DNA of 64,000 nt from an uncultured Hyphomicrobium sp. (GTDB taxonomy: Bacteria; Pseudomonadota; Alphaproteobacteria; Rhizobiales; Hyphomicrobiaceae), in NCBI GenBank assembly GCA_934555825.1, contig CAKTFJ010000002.1, positions 434,001-498,000 on the forward strand, in the 5' to 3' direction. Made by a program: the position numbers and the translations under genes. Position 1 is the stretch's first letter. The number at the start of each line of letters is the position of its first letter. This document shows positions 53,063 through 62,984 of the stretch, piece after piece. The notes beneath the pieces are model-generated. The model had not been told where the DNA came from. It saw only the letters and a program-made list of their open reading frames with translations, and ran no database searches.

Positions 53063-55780
53063 ATGAGCGAAACCAAGGACACTGCCGACAAGCCGTTGAC
53101 GCCGGGCGGACGCAAACCGCTGTCGCTGCAGCGTACCGTCGAATCGGGCCACGTTCGGCAGAGCTTCAGCCATGGGCGCTCGAAGTCGGTGGTGGTCGAG
53201 AAGCGTAAGACGCGCAAACTCGCCACGCCGGGAGCACCGGCTGAGCGAGAGGCTGCGCAACCCGCTGCCGCCGCGCCTGCGCCTCCTGCAGCGCCCAAGA
53301 CGCCGAGCCGTCCCGCCAGCGAGGCGAGGGGAGACAGCGGCAAGGGCGATCTTCTGAGGCCGGAAGAGCGCGACGCCCGCGCCCGCGCCCTGGCGGAAGC
53401 CCGCAAGAGGGCGGTCGAGGATGCACAGCGCGCCGAAGAGGAGCGCCGTAACGCTCCGCCGCCGGCGCCCGAAGCTCCCACGCCTGTAGAGGAAGCACCC
53501 GTTGCGAAGGCTGAGCCGGCTGCGGCGCCCGCGCCGGCTCCTGCCGCGGCGCGTGCTGAGCCTGCTCCGTCCGCCGCCCCTGCGCCGCGCCAGCCTGCGG
53601 GCGAGCGCGGGCCATCGCGCCCGCCAATTCGTGCGCGTACGCCTGGCTCCAACGATACGCGGTTCGCACCGCGCGAGGGCGGCCGGCCGAAGCAGATCGA
53701 AATTCCGCGGCCGCCGAGTGCAGCGCCTGCAGCCGATCGTACGGCCGGTGAAGTGACGAAGATCGTCAAGGACGTGCGGGCTCCCCGCCCGCCCGTGCAG
53801 ACGGCGGACGACGACGAGAGCCGGGCCATCAAGCGCGGCGGTAAGCTGGTCCGCGTCCCGGTCAAAGCGCCGACGACCGATACCAAGCGCGAGCGCGGCA
53901 AGCTCACGATCAACAATGCCCTCGACGAGCAGCAGCGTGAGCGTTCGCTTGCGTCTCTCAAGCGCAAGCGCGAGCGTGAAAAGCTCAAGGCGATGGGCAT
54001 TCAGCAGCCACGGGACAAAATTGTGCGTGAAGTGACTATCCCCGAGGCGATCACGATCCAGGAACTCTCCAACCGCATGACGGAGCGGGGCGTCGACGTC
54101 ATCAGGTTCCTGATGAAGGAAGGCGCCATGCATAAGATCACGGACGTGATCGATGCGGACACCGCTGAGCTGATCGTCACGGAGTTCGGTCATACGCCGA
54201 AGCGCGTTTCCGAAGCCGACGTCGAGACCGGGTTCATCGGCGAGAAAGACGCAGAAGAGGCGCAGAAGCCACGCGCGCCTGTCGTCACGATCATGGGCCA
54301 CGTCGATCACGGCAAGACGTCGCTGCTCGACGCCATTCGCAAGACCAACGTGGTCTCGGGCGAGGCTGGCGGCATCACGCAGCACATCGGCGCCTACCAG
54401 GTGACGACTCCTTCGGGCGGCAAGGTGACGTTCATCGATACGCCGGGCCACGCCGCGTTCACCGCGATGCGTGCGCGCGGCGCGAAGGTGACGGATATCG
54501 TGGTGCTGGTCGTGGCGGCGGACGACGGCGTCATGCCGCAGACCGCGGAGGCCATCAATCACGCCAAGGCAGCGAACGTGCCGATCATCGTCGCGATCAA
54601 CAAGATCGACAAGCCGGCGGCCGATCCGAAGCGCGTGCAGACCGACCTTCTCTCGCACGAGATTGTCGTCGAGAGCATGGGCGGCGAGACGCTGGAAGTT
54701 CCGGTTTCGGCGTTGAAGGGCACGAACCTCGACAAGCTGCTCGAGACCATCCACCTGCAGGCGGAAGTTCTCGATCTGAAGGCCAATCCGGATCGCTCGG
54801 CGGAAGGCATCGTCATCGAAGCCAAGCTTGAGCGCGGTCGCGGCCCGGTGGGCACCGTGCTCGTGCAGCGCGGTACGTTGCGTGTGGGCGACATCGTGGT
54901 TGCGGGAACGGCCTGGGGCCGTGTTCGCGCGCTGATCGACGACCAGGGCAAGAACGTGGACGCGGCTGGGCCGTCGTTCCCGGTCGAGGTGCTGGGCTTC
55001 GACTCCGCTCCCGAGGCGGGCGACCAGATCGCCGTCGTCGAAAACGAAGCGCGTGCGCGTGAAATCACCGATTACCGTATCCGCAAGCGCCGCGAGACGC
55101 TTGGATCGGCCGGGACGCCGCGTACGCTCGAGCAGATGATGCAGACGCTGAAGGACTCGGCGGGCAAGAAGGACTTCACCCTTTTGATCAAGGGCGACGT
55201 TCAGGGCTCGGTCGAAGCCATTCAGGGCGCATTGAAGAAGCTCGGAACGGACGAGGTCGAGGCTCGTGTCGTGCATTCGGGCGTCGGTGGCATCACCGAA
55301 TCCGACGTTGCGCTGGCCGGTGCATCGAAGGCGGTTGTCGTCGGCTTCAACGTTCGCGCCAACGCGCAGGCGAAGCAGGTTGCCGACAGCCAGGGCATCG
55401 AAATCCGCTACTACAGCATCATCTACGACCTCGTGGATGACGTGAAGGCGGCGATGTCGGGCCTTCTCGCGCCGACCGTGCGCGAGAACTTCCTCGGCTA
55501 TGCGACGATCAAGCAGGTGTTCAACATCTCGAAGCAGGGCAAGGTTGCGGGCTGTCTCGTGACCGAAGGCAAGGTGGAGCGCGGCGCGAAGGTTCGCCTG
55601 CTGCGTGACAAGGTTGTGATCCACGAGGGCACGCTGTCGATCCTCAAACGCTTCAAGGACGACGTGAAGGAAGTTCCCGTCGGACAAGAATGCGGCATGG
55701 CGTTCGCGAACTATCAGGACATCCGCGAAGGCGACGAGATCGAGTGCTTCCAGGTGGAGACCATCAAGAGAAGCCTCTAA
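53063..55780 (+). CDS. infB: Translation initiation factor IF-2
   Basis: A 905-residue GTPase. After a long Ala/Pro/Arg-rich N-terminal region come the IF2_N domain ([15 protein letters not shown]) and the G domain: GHVDHGKT (G1), GGITQHIG (G2), DTPGHAAF (G3), NKIDKP (G4), SALKG (G5), then domains II-IV ([11 protein letters not shown]). The ATG at 53063 starts [12 protein letters not shown]. Confidence 0.97.
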   Translation: MSETKDTADKPLTPGGRKPLSLQRTVESGHVRQSFSHGRSKSVVVEKRKTRKLATPGAPAEREAAQPAAAAPAPPAAPKTPSRPASEARGDSGKGDLLRPEERDARARALAEARKRAVEDAQRAEEERRNAPPPAPEAPTPVEEAPVAKAEPAAAPAPAPAAARAEPAPSAAPAPRQPAGERGPSRPPIRARTPGSNDTRFAPREGGRPKQIEIPRPPSAAPAADRTAGEVTKIVKDVRAPRPPVQTADDDESRAIKRGGKLVRVPVKAPTTDTKRERGKLTINNALDEQQRERSLASLKRKREREKLKAMGIQQPRDKIVREVTIPEAITIQELSNRMTERGVDVIRFLMKEGAMHKITDVIDADTAELIVTEFGHTPKRVSEADVETGFIGEKDAEEAQKPRAPVVTIMGHVDHGKTSLLDAIRKTNVVSGEAGGITQHIGAYQVTTPSGGKVTFIDTPGHAAFTAMRARGAKVTDIVVLVVAADDGVMPQTAEAINHAKAANVPIIVAINKIDKPAADPKRVQTDLLSHEIVVESMGGETLEVPVSALKGTNLDKLLETIHLQAEVLDLKANPDRSAEGIVIEAKLERGRGPVGTVLVQRGTLRVGDIVVAGTAWGRVRALIDDQGKNVDAAGPSFPVEVLGFDSAPEAGDQIAVVENEARAREITDYRIRKRRETLGSAGTPRTLEQMMQTLKDSAGKKDFTLLIKGDVQGSVEAIQGALKKLGTDEVEARVVHSGVGGITESDVALAGASKAVVVGFNVRANAQAKQVADSQGIEIRYYSIIYDLVDDVKAAMSGLLAPTVRENFLGYATIKQVFNISKQGKVAGCLVTEGKVERGAKVRLLRDKVVIHEGTLSILKRFKDDVKEVPVGQECGMAFANYQDIREGDEIECFQVETIKRSL

Positions 55781-55952
55781 ATCGCTCACGGGCTTGTTCG
55801 GCAGACGCGGCGGCTGCGCCGCGCCTGCCGCGCCCTTCGCTGAGGCGGGCCACTTGGCCCGGGTCGCGTTGCTCCCGGTGCCTGCGGCGCCAAGATAGTA
55901 CGATAACTCCTTCATATGACCTTGGCCGGTTCGAGCCCGGCGGGATCAGGAC

Positions 55953-56354
55953 ATGGCCAAGCAAAAAACACATCAGGGCAAAGGCCCGTCGCAGCGGCAG
56001 TTGCGCGTTGGCGAGCTCGTTCGTCATAAGCTTGCGGAGATGCTCGCGCGGGGAGAGATCCACGACGACGTGCTGGCTTCGCACGTCGTGACGATTTCGG
56101 AAGTGCGTATGTCGCCGGACCTCAAGCTTGCGACGGCTTATGTGATGCCGCTCGGAGGCAAGGATACGAAAACCGTGATCGAGGCGCTGACGCGAAACAG
56201 CCGTTTCATTCGTGGCGAGGTCGCTCACACGCTCGATCTGCGCTCGGCGCCGGATGTCCGTTTCCGCGAGGATGAGACCTTCGAGGAGGTTCGCCGGATC
56301 GACCAGTTGCTCCACAGCGAACGCGTGCGCCGGGACGTCGAGAGGGACGAGTAG
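55953..56354 (+). CDS. rbfA: Ribosome-binding factor RbfA
   Basis: A 133-residue KH-fold protein that binds the 30S subunit at helix 1. [45 protein letters not shown] and [21 protein letters not shown] are family segments. It follows infB after 172 bases. Confidence 0.95.
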   Translation: MAKQKTHQGKGPSQRQLRVGELVRHKLAEMLARGEIHDDVLASHVVTISEVRMSPDLKLATAYVMPLGGKDTKTVIEALTRNSRFIRGEVAHTLDLRSAPDVRFREDETFEEVRRIDQLLHSERVRRDVERDE

Positions 56355-56360
56355 AGCGCG

Positions 56361-56948
56361 ATGCTCGACCGGGAACTCCACTACCAGATGCCTTTCGAGC
56401 GGCTGGCGAAGCTCAGTCGTTCGGCGAGCCGCAAGGCGTTCTCGACATCGTGGTATCTGATGTGGGCGCTTCTCGGTGCGTATTTCGTGCTGCTTGTCGT
56501 GATGGTTTTGTCTGCCGACACCATCGCGCGTGTTGAGCGGGATGCGGGCATCCCGTGGTGGGCTTGGATGGTGGCGCTGGCCGCCTTTTTAATTGGCGGG
56601 CTGCTGCTTTTGCGGCGGAGAGGACAGCAGCAGGTCAAGGCCCGTGCGAACTACGACAGTACCGTGACCCTGCGGCAGGAGGCCGAGGGCCTCCGCTTTG
56701 CGACGCCCGAGATCGAATACTTCGTGAAGTGGCACGGCATCAGCCAGATGATGACGATGCACGACGGGATCGTCGTGTCGCACGGCTCGTTGTTTTTCTT
56801 GATACCCGACGCCGCGTTTGCCGATCGAGGCGAGCGCGACGCGTTCGTTCGGGACATTCATGGCCGATTGAACAGGGCCGCGGTTGAGAGGAGCGAGACG
56901 TTCATTCGCCCTCTGTTGGACGCGGCGTCCAGCACGACAAGGACTTAA
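56361..56948 (+). CDS. YcxB-like membrane protein inserted between rbfA and truB
   Basis: A 195-residue protein with two transmembrane helices (residues about 30-52 and 64-84, the second followed by LLLRRRGQQQ) and a C-terminal YcxB-like domain (GLRFATPEIEYFVKWHGISQMMTMHDGIVVSHGSLFFLIPDAAF). It lies six bases after rbfA and one base before truB. It is not part of the conserved operon elsewhere, and its function is unknown. Confidence 0.8.
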   Translation: MLDRELHYQMPFERLAKLSRSASRKAFSTSWYLMWALLGAYFVLLVVMVLSADTIARVERDAGIPWWAWMVALAAFLIGGLLLLRRRGQQQVKARANYDSTVTLRQEAEGLRFATPEIEYFVKWHGISQMMTMHDGIVVSHGSLFFLIPDAAFADRGERDAFVRDIHGRLNRAAVERSETFIRPLLDAASSTTRT

Positions 56949-56949
56949 A

Positions 56950-57867
56950 GTGGCACGACGCAAGAAGGGTAATCCGGTTCACGGGTGGTTGGTGCTCGAT
57001 AAGCCGTTCGAGATGACGTCGACGCGCGCTGTCGGCATTCTGAAGCGGCTTTATTTCGCGCAGAAGGTTGGGCACGCAGGCACGCTCGATCCGCTCGCGA
57101 CGGGAATCCTGCCGATCGCTTTCGGGGAGGCGACGAAGACGGTGCCGTTCGCCGTCGAAGGCGAGAAGGTCTATCGCTTCACCGTGCGGTGGGGTGTCGA
57201 AACGGAGACCGACGACGCGGAAGGCGAGATCGTCGCGACGGCCGACGGGCGGCCGACGGTGGAAGACATCGAGGCGCTGCTTTCGCAATTCACTGGCGAG
57301 ATTATGCAGGTGCCGCCGAAGTTCTCCGCGATCAAGGTAGATGGTGAGCGGGCGTATGCTCTGGCCCGCGACGGCGAGGACGTGGTGCTCGATCCGCGTC
57401 CGGTGGTGATCGACGAGTTGAGGCTGGTCGACGTTCCGGATGATGATACAGCCGTGTTCGAGGCGCGCTGCGGAAAGGGCACTTATGTGCGTGCCATTGC
57501 GCGTGACATGGGCCGAGCGCTGGGCTGCCGGGGGCATGTGATCGCGTTGAGGCGTGCGCGCGTGGGCCCGTTCAGCGAGGAGAATGCCGTGAGCCTCGAA
57601 GAGATCGAGGATGCGGCGGACGCTGGCGAGGACCTAACGACGTTCTTGCAGCCGGTCGAGATGGCGCTGGGCGAGGTGCTGGAACTCAACGTCAGCCCCC
57701 AAGATGCGGCGGATTTGGCGCAAGGGCGCAGCGTCCTCATCCGCGGGCGCGACGCGCCGATTCTGGGCGGGGCGGCCTATGCCATGTCGAAGGGGCGGAT
57801 CATCGCGCTCGGCGAGATCGAGAGGGGCGCGCTTCACCCGACGCGAGTGTTCAATTTCGGGGGGTAG
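56950..57867 (+). CDS. truB: tRNA pseudouridine-55 synthase TruB
   Basis: A 305-residue enzyme for the T-loop pseudouridine. GWLVLDKPFEMTSTRAV, the catalytic-aspartate block HAGTLDPLATGILPIAFGEATK, and YRFTVRWGVETETDDAEG are present; a PUA-like end closes the protein. GTG 56950 has AAGGA six bases upstream. Confidence 0.96.
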   Translation: MARRKKGNPVHGWLVLDKPFEMTSTRAVGILKRLYFAQKVGHAGTLDPLATGILPIAFGEATKTVPFAVEGEKVYRFTVRWGVETETDDAEGEIVATADGRPTVEDIEALLSQFTGEIMQVPPKFSAIKVDGERAYALARDGEDVVLDPRPVVIDELRLVDVPDDDTAVFEARCGKGTYVRAIARDMGRALGCRGHVIALRRARVGPFSEENAVSLEEIEDAADAGEDLTTFLQPVEMALGEVLELNVSPQDAADLAQGRSVLIRGRDAPILGGAAYAMSKGRIIALGEIERGALHPTRVFNFGG

Positions 57868-57919
57868 GGCGGCAATGCAACCTTCGGGCGGTGGTCTCGT
57901 AACTTTCTGATTGTGCTTG

Positions 57920-57933
57920 TGCAATTAATTGCA
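57920..57933. promoter_or_regulatory. Perfect palindrome before the rpsO promoter
   Basis: TGCAATTAATTGCA is self-complementary and ends two bases before the -35 box, a position from which a regulator could act. Confidence 0.4.
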
Positions 57934-57934
57934 T

Positions 57935-57962
57935 TTGCGCGGGTTTCCATGGTGTGTATAAA
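57935..57962 (+). promoter_or_regulatory. Likely promoter of rpsO-pnp
   Basis: TTGCGC and TATAAA are separated by 16 bases. The transcript would begin near 57969, immediately before a strong hairpin. Confidence 0.5.
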
Positions 57963-57970
57963 GCGCCATC

Positions 57971-58007
57971 CCGTCTGCGCCTTGGGTGCGGACGGCGATT
58001 TTATTTG
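57971..58007 (+). other. Hairpin with T-rich tail in the rpsO leader
   Basis: CCGTCTGCGCC and GGTGCGGACGG form an 11-base stem with two G-U pairs and a 3-base loop, followed by CGATTTTATTTG. It could end truB transcripts, attenuate rpsO, or protect the RNA 5' end. Confidence 0.5.
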
Positions 58008-58085
58008 CGACCTGGCTGGACGACATCCCGGCTATGGCCGCCTCTCAGGCAGCTCTGCTGCCCTCCAACTCGAAAGGAGCCTCCG

Positions 58086-58355
58086 ATGTCGCTGACGCTG
58101 GAACAGAAGACCAAGATCATCAAGGACAACGCCACCAAGGCGAACGACACCGGCTCGCCGGAAGTTCAGGTGGCCATCCTGACCGAGCGCATCAACGGCC
58201 TCACCGAGCACTTCAAAGCGCACAAGAAGGACAACCATTCGCGCCGCGGCCTGCTCAAGATGGTGAGCCAGCGCAGGCAGTTGCTCGACTACGTCAAGCG
58301 CAAGGACGAAGCGCGCTATCAGAAGCTCATCGAGAAGCTGGGAATTCGTCGCTAA
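58086..58355 (+). CDS. rpsO: 30S ribosomal protein S15
   Basis: An 89-residue protein of standard length. [38 protein letters not shown] and [21 protein letters not shown] are the S15 hallmarks. AAAGGAG lies seven bases before ATG 58086. Next to pnp as in most proteobacteria. Confidence 0.98.
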   Translation: MSLTLEQKTKIIKDNATKANDTGSPEVQVAILTERINGLTEHFKAHKKDNHSRRGLLKMVSQRRQLLDYVKRKDEARYQKLIEKLGIRR

Positions 58356-58430
58356 TCGCCGAGTTCCGGCTAGCGATGATGGCTTCGAGCCTGAAGACGT
58401 TGACCTTTTCGCGAATGTCGTGAACGCGCG

Positions 58431-58460
58431 GCGCCGCCACCCTTTTTGGGTTCGCGGCGC
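58431..58460 (+). other. Hairpin in the rpsO-pnp spacer
   Basis: GCGCCGC and GCGGCGC pair, with inner ACCC/GGGT and a TTTTT loop. There is no U run after it. Its place matches the RNase III processing stem that controls pnp in enterobacteria (inference). Confidence 0.45.
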
Positions 58461-58531
58461 TGTCCGCATTCGTGCTAAGGAAGCCGCGCATCAAAAAAGA
58501 CATGAAACAGAGATAGAACGAAAGAACGCAC

Positions 58532-60721
58532 ATGTTCGATATTCATCGCGTGGAGATTGAATGGGGCGGGCGTACGCTCAAGCTTGAGACCGGGCATATG
58601 GCCCGGCAGGCCGACGCCGCCGTTTACGCTCAGTACGGCGAGACCAGCGTGCTCGCGACCGTCGTCGGCGCCAAGAGCCCGAAGCCTGGCATCGACTTCT
58701 TCCCGCTCACCGTGAATTACCAGGAGCGCACGTATGCCGCCGGCAAGATCCCGGGCGGGTACTTCAAGCGCGAGGGCCGTCCCACCGAGAAGGAGACGCT
58801 GACCAGCCGTCTCATCGACCGCCCGATCCGTCCGCTGTTCGTCGAGGGTTTCAAGAACGAAGTGCAGGTCGTCGTGACCGTGCTTTCGCATGACCTCGAA
58901 AACGATCCCGACATCGTCGGCATGGTTGCGGCGTCCGCGGCGCTGACGCTTTCCGGCCTGCCGTTCCTCGGGCCCATCGCGGCTGCCCGCGTCGGCGTCA
59001 TCGGCGGCGAGTGCGTGCTGAACCCGATGATCGACGAGATGACCGAGAGCGATCTCGATCTCGTGATCGCAGGCACGCAGGATGCCGTGATGATGGTCGA
59101 GAGCGAGGCCAAGGAACTCTCCGAAGAGAAGATGCTCGAAGCCGTCATGTTCGGCCACAAGCACTTCCAGTCGGTGATCCAGGCGATCATCAAGCTTGCC
59201 GAGAAGGCCGCCAAGGAGCCGTGGGACATCCAGATCCCCGACAAGACGAAGTACAAGGATCAGGTGACCGCGCTCGCCGGCGATCTGCTCAAGACCGCCT
59301 TCTCCACAAAGGAGAAGGGCAAGCGGCAGGATCTCGTTGCCGAAGCCAAGAAGAAGGTGGTGGAAGGCATCGCTCTTCCGGACGATCCGGCGGAGAAGGT
59401 GCTGCTCTCTGACGCGTTCAAGACGCTCGAAATGGACATCATGCGCGGCGACGTCCTGAAGACGAAGCGGCGCATCGACGGGCGCGATCTTGAAACCGTA
59501 CGTCCGATCCTGTCCGAAGTGCACGTGCTGCCGCGCACGCACGGTTCGGCACTGTTCACGCGTGGCGAGACGCAGGCGCTTGTCGTCGCGACGCTCGGCA
59601 CCGGCGAGGATGAGCAGTACGTCGATGCGCTGGAAGGCACCCGCAAGGAACGCTTCCTGCTGCATTACAACTTCCCGCCCTACTCGGTGGGTGAGACGGG
59701 CCGCATGGGTTCGCCCGGCCGCCGCGAAATCGGCCACGGCAAGCTTGCCTGGCGCGCCGTTCGGCCGCTGCTGCCCAAGAACGATGAGTTCCCGTACACG
59801 CTGCGCGTCGTCTCGGAGATCACCGAGAGCAACGGTTCGTCTTCGATGGCGACGGTTTGCGGCACCTCGCTCGCGCTGATGGACGCCGGCGTGCCCTTGA
59901 AGTCGCCGGTCGCGGGCATCGCGATGGGTCTCATCAAGGAAGGCGACGACTTCGCTGTTCTTTCGGACATTCTCGGTGACGAGGATCACCTTGGCGACAT
60001 GGACTTCAAGGTTGCGGGCACCGAGAACGGTGTCACCGCGCTGCAGATGGACATCAAGATCACCGGCATCACCGAGGAGATCATGAAGATCGCCCTCGCA
60101 CAGGCGAACAAGGGCCGTCTGCACATCCTCGGCGAGATGTCGAAGGCGCTGACGGGGGCCCGCGAGGAGCTTGGCGAGTACGCGCCGCGCATCGAGACGA
60201 TCAAAATCCCGACCGACAAGATCCGCGAAGTGATCGGTTCGGGCGGCTCCGTGATCCGCTCGATCGTGGAAGAGAGCGGCGCGAAGATCGACATCAACGA
60301 CGACGGCACGGTGAAGATCGCCGCCGCCAAGCGCGAGAGCATCGAAGCGGCCCTCGAACGCATCAAGTCCATCACGTCCGAGCCCGAGGTCGGCCAGATC
60401 TACAAGGGCAAGGTCGTCAAGATCATGGAGTTCGGCGCGTTCGTAAACTTCTTCGGCGCGAAGGACGGTCTCGTTCACATTTCGCAGCTTTCGCAGGGCC
60501 GTCCGCAGACGGTTGGCGAAGTCGTGAAGGAGGGGCAGGAAGTCTACGTGAAGCTTCTCGGCTTCGATGATCGCGGCAAGGTTCGTCTCTCGATGAAGAT
60601 CGTCGATCAGGAGACGGGCAAGGAAATTCCGCGTGCCGAAGGCGAGCCGGAAGAGGTGTTCTCGGCTGAGCGTCCGCCGCGCCGCGAGCGCGAGGGTGGC
60701 CCGCGCCGTCGTCGCGACTAA
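58532..60721 (+). CDS. pnp: Polynucleotide phosphorylase
   Basis: A 729-residue 3'-5' exoribonuclease. Two RNase PH domains ([39 protein letters not shown]...[14 protein letters not shown]) flank a helical domain; a KH domain ([22 protein letters not shown]) and an S1 domain ([32 protein letters not shown]) close it. A clear terminator follows. Confidence 0.98.
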   Translation: MFDIHRVEIEWGGRTLKLETGHMARQADAAVYAQYGETSVLATVVGAKSPKPGIDFFPLTVNYQERTYAAGKIPGGYFKREGRPTEKETLTSRLIDRPIRPLFVEGFKNEVQVVVTVLSHDLENDPDIVGMVAASAALTLSGLPFLGPIAAARVGVIGGECVLNPMIDEMTESDLDLVIAGTQDAVMMVESEAKELSEEKMLEAVMFGHKHFQSVIQAIIKLAEKAAKEPWDIQIPDKTKYKDQVTALAGDLLKTAFSTKEKGKRQDLVAEAKKKVVEGIALPDDPAEKVLLSDAFKTLEMDIMRGDVLKTKRRIDGRDLETVRPILSEVHVLPRTHGSALFTRGETQALVVATLGTGEDEQYVDALEGTRKERFLLHYNFPPYSVGETGRMGSPGRREIGHGKLAWRAVRPLLPKNDEFPYTLRVVSEITESNGSSSMATVCGTSLALMDAGVPLKSPVAGIAMGLIKEGDDFAVLSDILGDEDHLGDMDFKVAGTENGVTALQMDIKITGITEEIMKIALAQANKGRLHILGEMSKALTGAREELGEYAPRIETIKIPTDKIREVIGSGGSVIRSIVEESGAKIDINDDGTVKIAAAKRESIEAALERIKSITSEPEVGQIYKGKVVKIMEFGAFVNFFGAKDGLVHISQLSQGRPQTVGEVVKEGQEVYVKLLGFDDRGKVRLSMKIVDQETGKEIPRAEGEPEEVFSAERPPRREREGGPRRRRD

Positions 60722-60746
60722 TCTTCCAAAAATGACCTGGGAACGG

Positions 60747-60775
60747 CGGCGGCGAATTCGCCGCCGTTTCTGTTT
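60747..60775 (+). terminator. Intrinsic terminator after pnp
   Basis: CGGCGGCGAA and TTCGCCGCCG form a 20-base perfect palindrome, followed by TTTCTGTTT. Confidence 0.85.
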
Positions 60776-60785
60776 GGAGCAAGCG

Positions 60786-61134
60786 ATGGCGCGATCCGAT
60801 CTTCCCGGCGAGGCGGTGTTCCGGCTGCATGCCGATCCGGATGCGGCGGGGGTTGCCGCTGAGCGTCTTTTCGAGCGCGTCGCGGCCGAGTTAGAGGCGC
60901 TGTTGCCCGCTTCGGCGGATGTCCGTCACATTGGTGCGACGGCTGTACCGGGCTGCCTGACGAAGGGCGATCTCGGGTGCAGACGATTACTTTCATCTGT
61001 TTGTCGATGCGCTGAAGGCAGATCCAGCGCTTGTCGAAGCGTATAACGCGCTCAAGGTGCGTTTCGCCGGGCAGCCGATGGAACTCTATCGTGAGGCGAA
61101 GAGCGCGTTCATTCGCAACGCGCTCGCTCGTTAG
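60786..61134 (+). pseudogene. GrpB (UPF0157) family gene with internal deletion and frameshift
   Basis: The N-terminal part reads ADVRHIGATAVPGCLTKGDL, a GrpB-family nucleotidyltransferase-like motif. After about 60960-60978 the frame breaks, and the C-terminal part continues in the next frame from 60979 as ADDYFHLFVDALKADPALVEAYN...YREAKSAFIRNALAR. The central segment usual in this family (roughly 50 residues) is missing. A GGAG site still precedes ATG 60786. The C-terminal remnant runs into the 3' end of the cbiX-like gene (stop overlap at 61131-61134). Confidence 0.8.
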
Positions 61135-61862
61135 GACTGAGCGAGGTTCGCGGTCAGGGCGGCGGCGATGAGGGGCGCGACAGCGGGGCTGTTTCCGATG
61201 GCGCCGGCATAGACTGCATTCGCGCCCGTTTCCGCGATGGCGTCCGGCACGTCTTCCCCGCCATGCATTCCCTCTCCGAAAAAGAAACCCGCGACGACGG
61301 TCGGCGTTGGGCTGGCGGCGAGCATGTCATCCAGGAACGGTTCCTCCTCAAGGAATGCAGTGGTGACGCTCGCGAAGCGCCGCGCGATAGCCGCGCGGGC
61401 GGCCGCTTTGCGCGTGGCGTTGGCGGAAGCGGGGCCGAGCTTGGAGCCATGACCGACGATCAGCAGGCGAGAGGTAAGGGGTTCGAATTCCCTCGTCTCC
61501 GCTGCGCTCGCAGCCTCTTGGACCAGAATGTCCGATAGCGCGGGATCGAGGCCGAGGGGAGCGAGAATGCTCGGTTCCGGTCGGACGCCGACAGCCTCGA
61601 CGCGCTCGCGCACTTTGCGCATGAAGTAGCCGTCCGCCATGAACAGCGGATAAACGGCGATCCTGCTTGCACCAGAGGCGACTGCTTGCGCGAGAGCGTC
61701 TTCCAGAGTCGGTTCACCCTTGAGCACGCCTGGCGTGACAACCGTGATGCCGGTCAGCGCACGCACGGCATCGGCCTGGGCACGCAATGCGGCGTTAGGC
61801 GCAACGCCGCCGCGGTCGCCATGTGCGACGAGGACGGCGGCGTGTGGCGGTGCTGGGTTCAT
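61131..61862 (-). CDS. CbiX/SirB-type sirohydrochlorin chelatase
   Basis: A 243-residue protein with two CbiX-like halves: AAVLVAHGDRG at the start and RLLIVGHGSKLGPASANATRKAA in the middle, each with the metal-binding histidine. PLFMADGYFMRKVRERVEAVG is also typical. It inserts cobalt or iron into sirohydrochlorin, so it serves cobalamin or siroheme. ATG 61862 overlaps the upstream DUF4202 stop (ATGA); the open frame upstream is not used. Confidence 0.88.
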   Translation of the reverse strand: MNPAPPHAAVLVAHGDRGGVAPNAALRAQADAVRALTGITVVTPGVLKGEPTLEDALAQAVASGASRIAVYPLFMADGYFMRKVRERVEAVGVRPEPSILAPLGLDPALSDILVQEAASAAETREFEPLTSRLLIVGHGSKLGPASANATRKAAARAAIARRFASVTTAFLEEEPFLDDMLAASPTPTVVAGFFFGEGMHGGEDVPDAIAETGANAVYAGAIGNSPAVAPLIAAALTANLAQS

Positions 61863-62455
61863 GACCCTGCCGATGCTTGAGCGACGGCGGCTTCGAGCGC
61901 GCTGCGAACACCCGGCGATAGATCGAGCGATCTGGCTGCTTCGTGTCCGTGCGCCGACATCTTGGCGAGCGTTTTTACGAGGATCGTGACGACTTTCTCG
62001 GGCGGGTGCTTGGCTGCGAAATCGTCGGCGTAGTGGGCAAGAAAGACGAGGGCTGCGATGTCTTCGAGCGCCTGCGTTTCTGCATCGCGGCGAAGGTTCT
62101 CTTTGCGCAGCAGCGTGCCGACGCGGGCGATCTCGTCGGCATTGTAACCTGTGGTTTCCAGGATCTCGCTCGTCCATTCCGCGTGTTTACGGCCGAGCTC
62201 TTTGCGCCAGCGTAGATAGCCTGGCCGATCCATTGGATAGCTGTCGCGTGGGATCTCCCAGCGGCGGATGTGTTGGGCGCGCACGGCGATTTGCAATAGC
62301 TCTGAGGCGTCCGGATAGACGCGTACGAGCATGGCCGACATGCGCTCGCCATAGATCAGCTCGGCCGGTATGCGCGTGCCGTCGATCTCGACGGTGTTTG
62401 GATCCTGCCGGTTCGCCGCGTCGATGCCGGCGATGGCTTTGGTCAGGCGGCTCAT
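61859..62455 (-). CDS. DUF4202 protein
   Basis: A 198-residue soluble protein. IDAANRQDPNTVEIDG...PAELIYGERMSAML and HIRRWEIPRDSYPMDRPGYLRWRKEL match DUF4202. His/Glu/Asp residues (HAEWTSEIL, FLAHYADDFAAKH) recall HD-type metal sites but the function is unknown. It is coupled to the chelatase gene, a recurrent partner, so a link with tetrapyrrole or sulfur metabolism is possible. Confidence 0.85.
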   Translation of the reverse strand: MSRLTKAIAGIDAANRQDPNTVEIDGTRIPAELIYGERMSAMLVRVYPDASELLQIAVRAQHIRRWEIPRDSYPMDRPGYLRWRKELGRKHAEWTSEILETTGYNADEIARVGTLLRKENLRRDAETQALEDIAALVFLAHYADDFAAKHPPEKVVTILVKTLAKMSAHGHEAARSLDLSPGVRSALEAAVAQASAGS

Positions 62456-62480
62456 ATTTGGCGTCTCACGTTTCTTGCCT

Positions 62481-62840
62481 TCACAAGGGGCCTTTGAAGA
62501 TGAAATAGGCGCCGGCGATGATCAGCGCAAAGCCGACGGCGTGATTGATCGTGAGCGGCTCCTTCAGAAACCATACGGAGAAGCCTGCGAATACCAGCAG
62601 CGTGAGTACTTCCTGGATGGTCTTCAACTCGGCCGCGGTGTAGGTGCCGTGGCCCATGCGGTTGGCGGGGACTGCGAGGCAATACTCGAAGAATGCGATG
62701 CCCCAGCTTGCCAGGATGACGATCCAGATGGGCGCGGCCTTGAACTTCAAGTGGCCGTACCATGCGAACGTCATGAACACGTTCGACACGGCGAGGAGGA
62801 GAATTGGGGCGACGTAGCTCGGCGATCCGACGCTCGACAA
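62481..62840 (-). CDS. DUF486 small membrane protein
   Basis: A 119-residue protein with four hydrophobic helices: ILLLAVSNVFMTFAWYGHLKF, IWIVILASWGIAFFEYCLAVPANRMGHG, LKTIQEVLTLLVFAGFSVWFL, and a last helix with FALIIAGAYFIFKGPL. DUF486 belongs to the drug/metabolite-transporter superfamily; substrate unknown. Confidence 0.88.
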   Translation of the reverse strand: MSSVGSPSYVAPILLLAVSNVFMTFAWYGHLKFKAAPIWIVILASWGIAFFEYCLAVPANRMGHGTYTAAELKTIQEVLTLLVFAGFSVWFLKEPLTINHAVGFALIIAGAYFIFKGPL

Positions 62841-62924
62841 GGGGGGCCTCCGGAATTGCAGTTAAATGGTGTGTCACCGTAGTCGAACGGCCGTTGAGGC
62901 GACAGGGGTGCGCGAGACGGAACG

Positions 62925-62954
62925 AAAAACGCGCCCGCCAAGGGAGCGGGCGCG
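62925..62954 (-). terminator. Intrinsic terminator after the SOD gene
   Basis: On the minus strand CGCGCCCGC and GCGGGCGCG (9-base stem, 7-base loop) precede TTTTT. Confidence 0.9.
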
Positions 62955-62984
62955 TGGTGCGATGTGCGACGGTAGGGCTTGCGG

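Noticed and set aside
52991..55915. 974-codon open frame antisense to infB
   Set aside because: It mirrors infB, has His/Arg-rich unlike-protein composition, and comes from the high-GC codon pattern.
58475..60478. 667-codon frame antisense to pnp
   Set aside because: Shadow of pnp with repetitive Leu/Asp/His composition.
61477..61493. tRNA T-arm-like GGGGTTCGAATTCCC
   Set aside because: It lies in the coding sequence of the CbiX-type chelatase, with no acceptor or anticodon stem.
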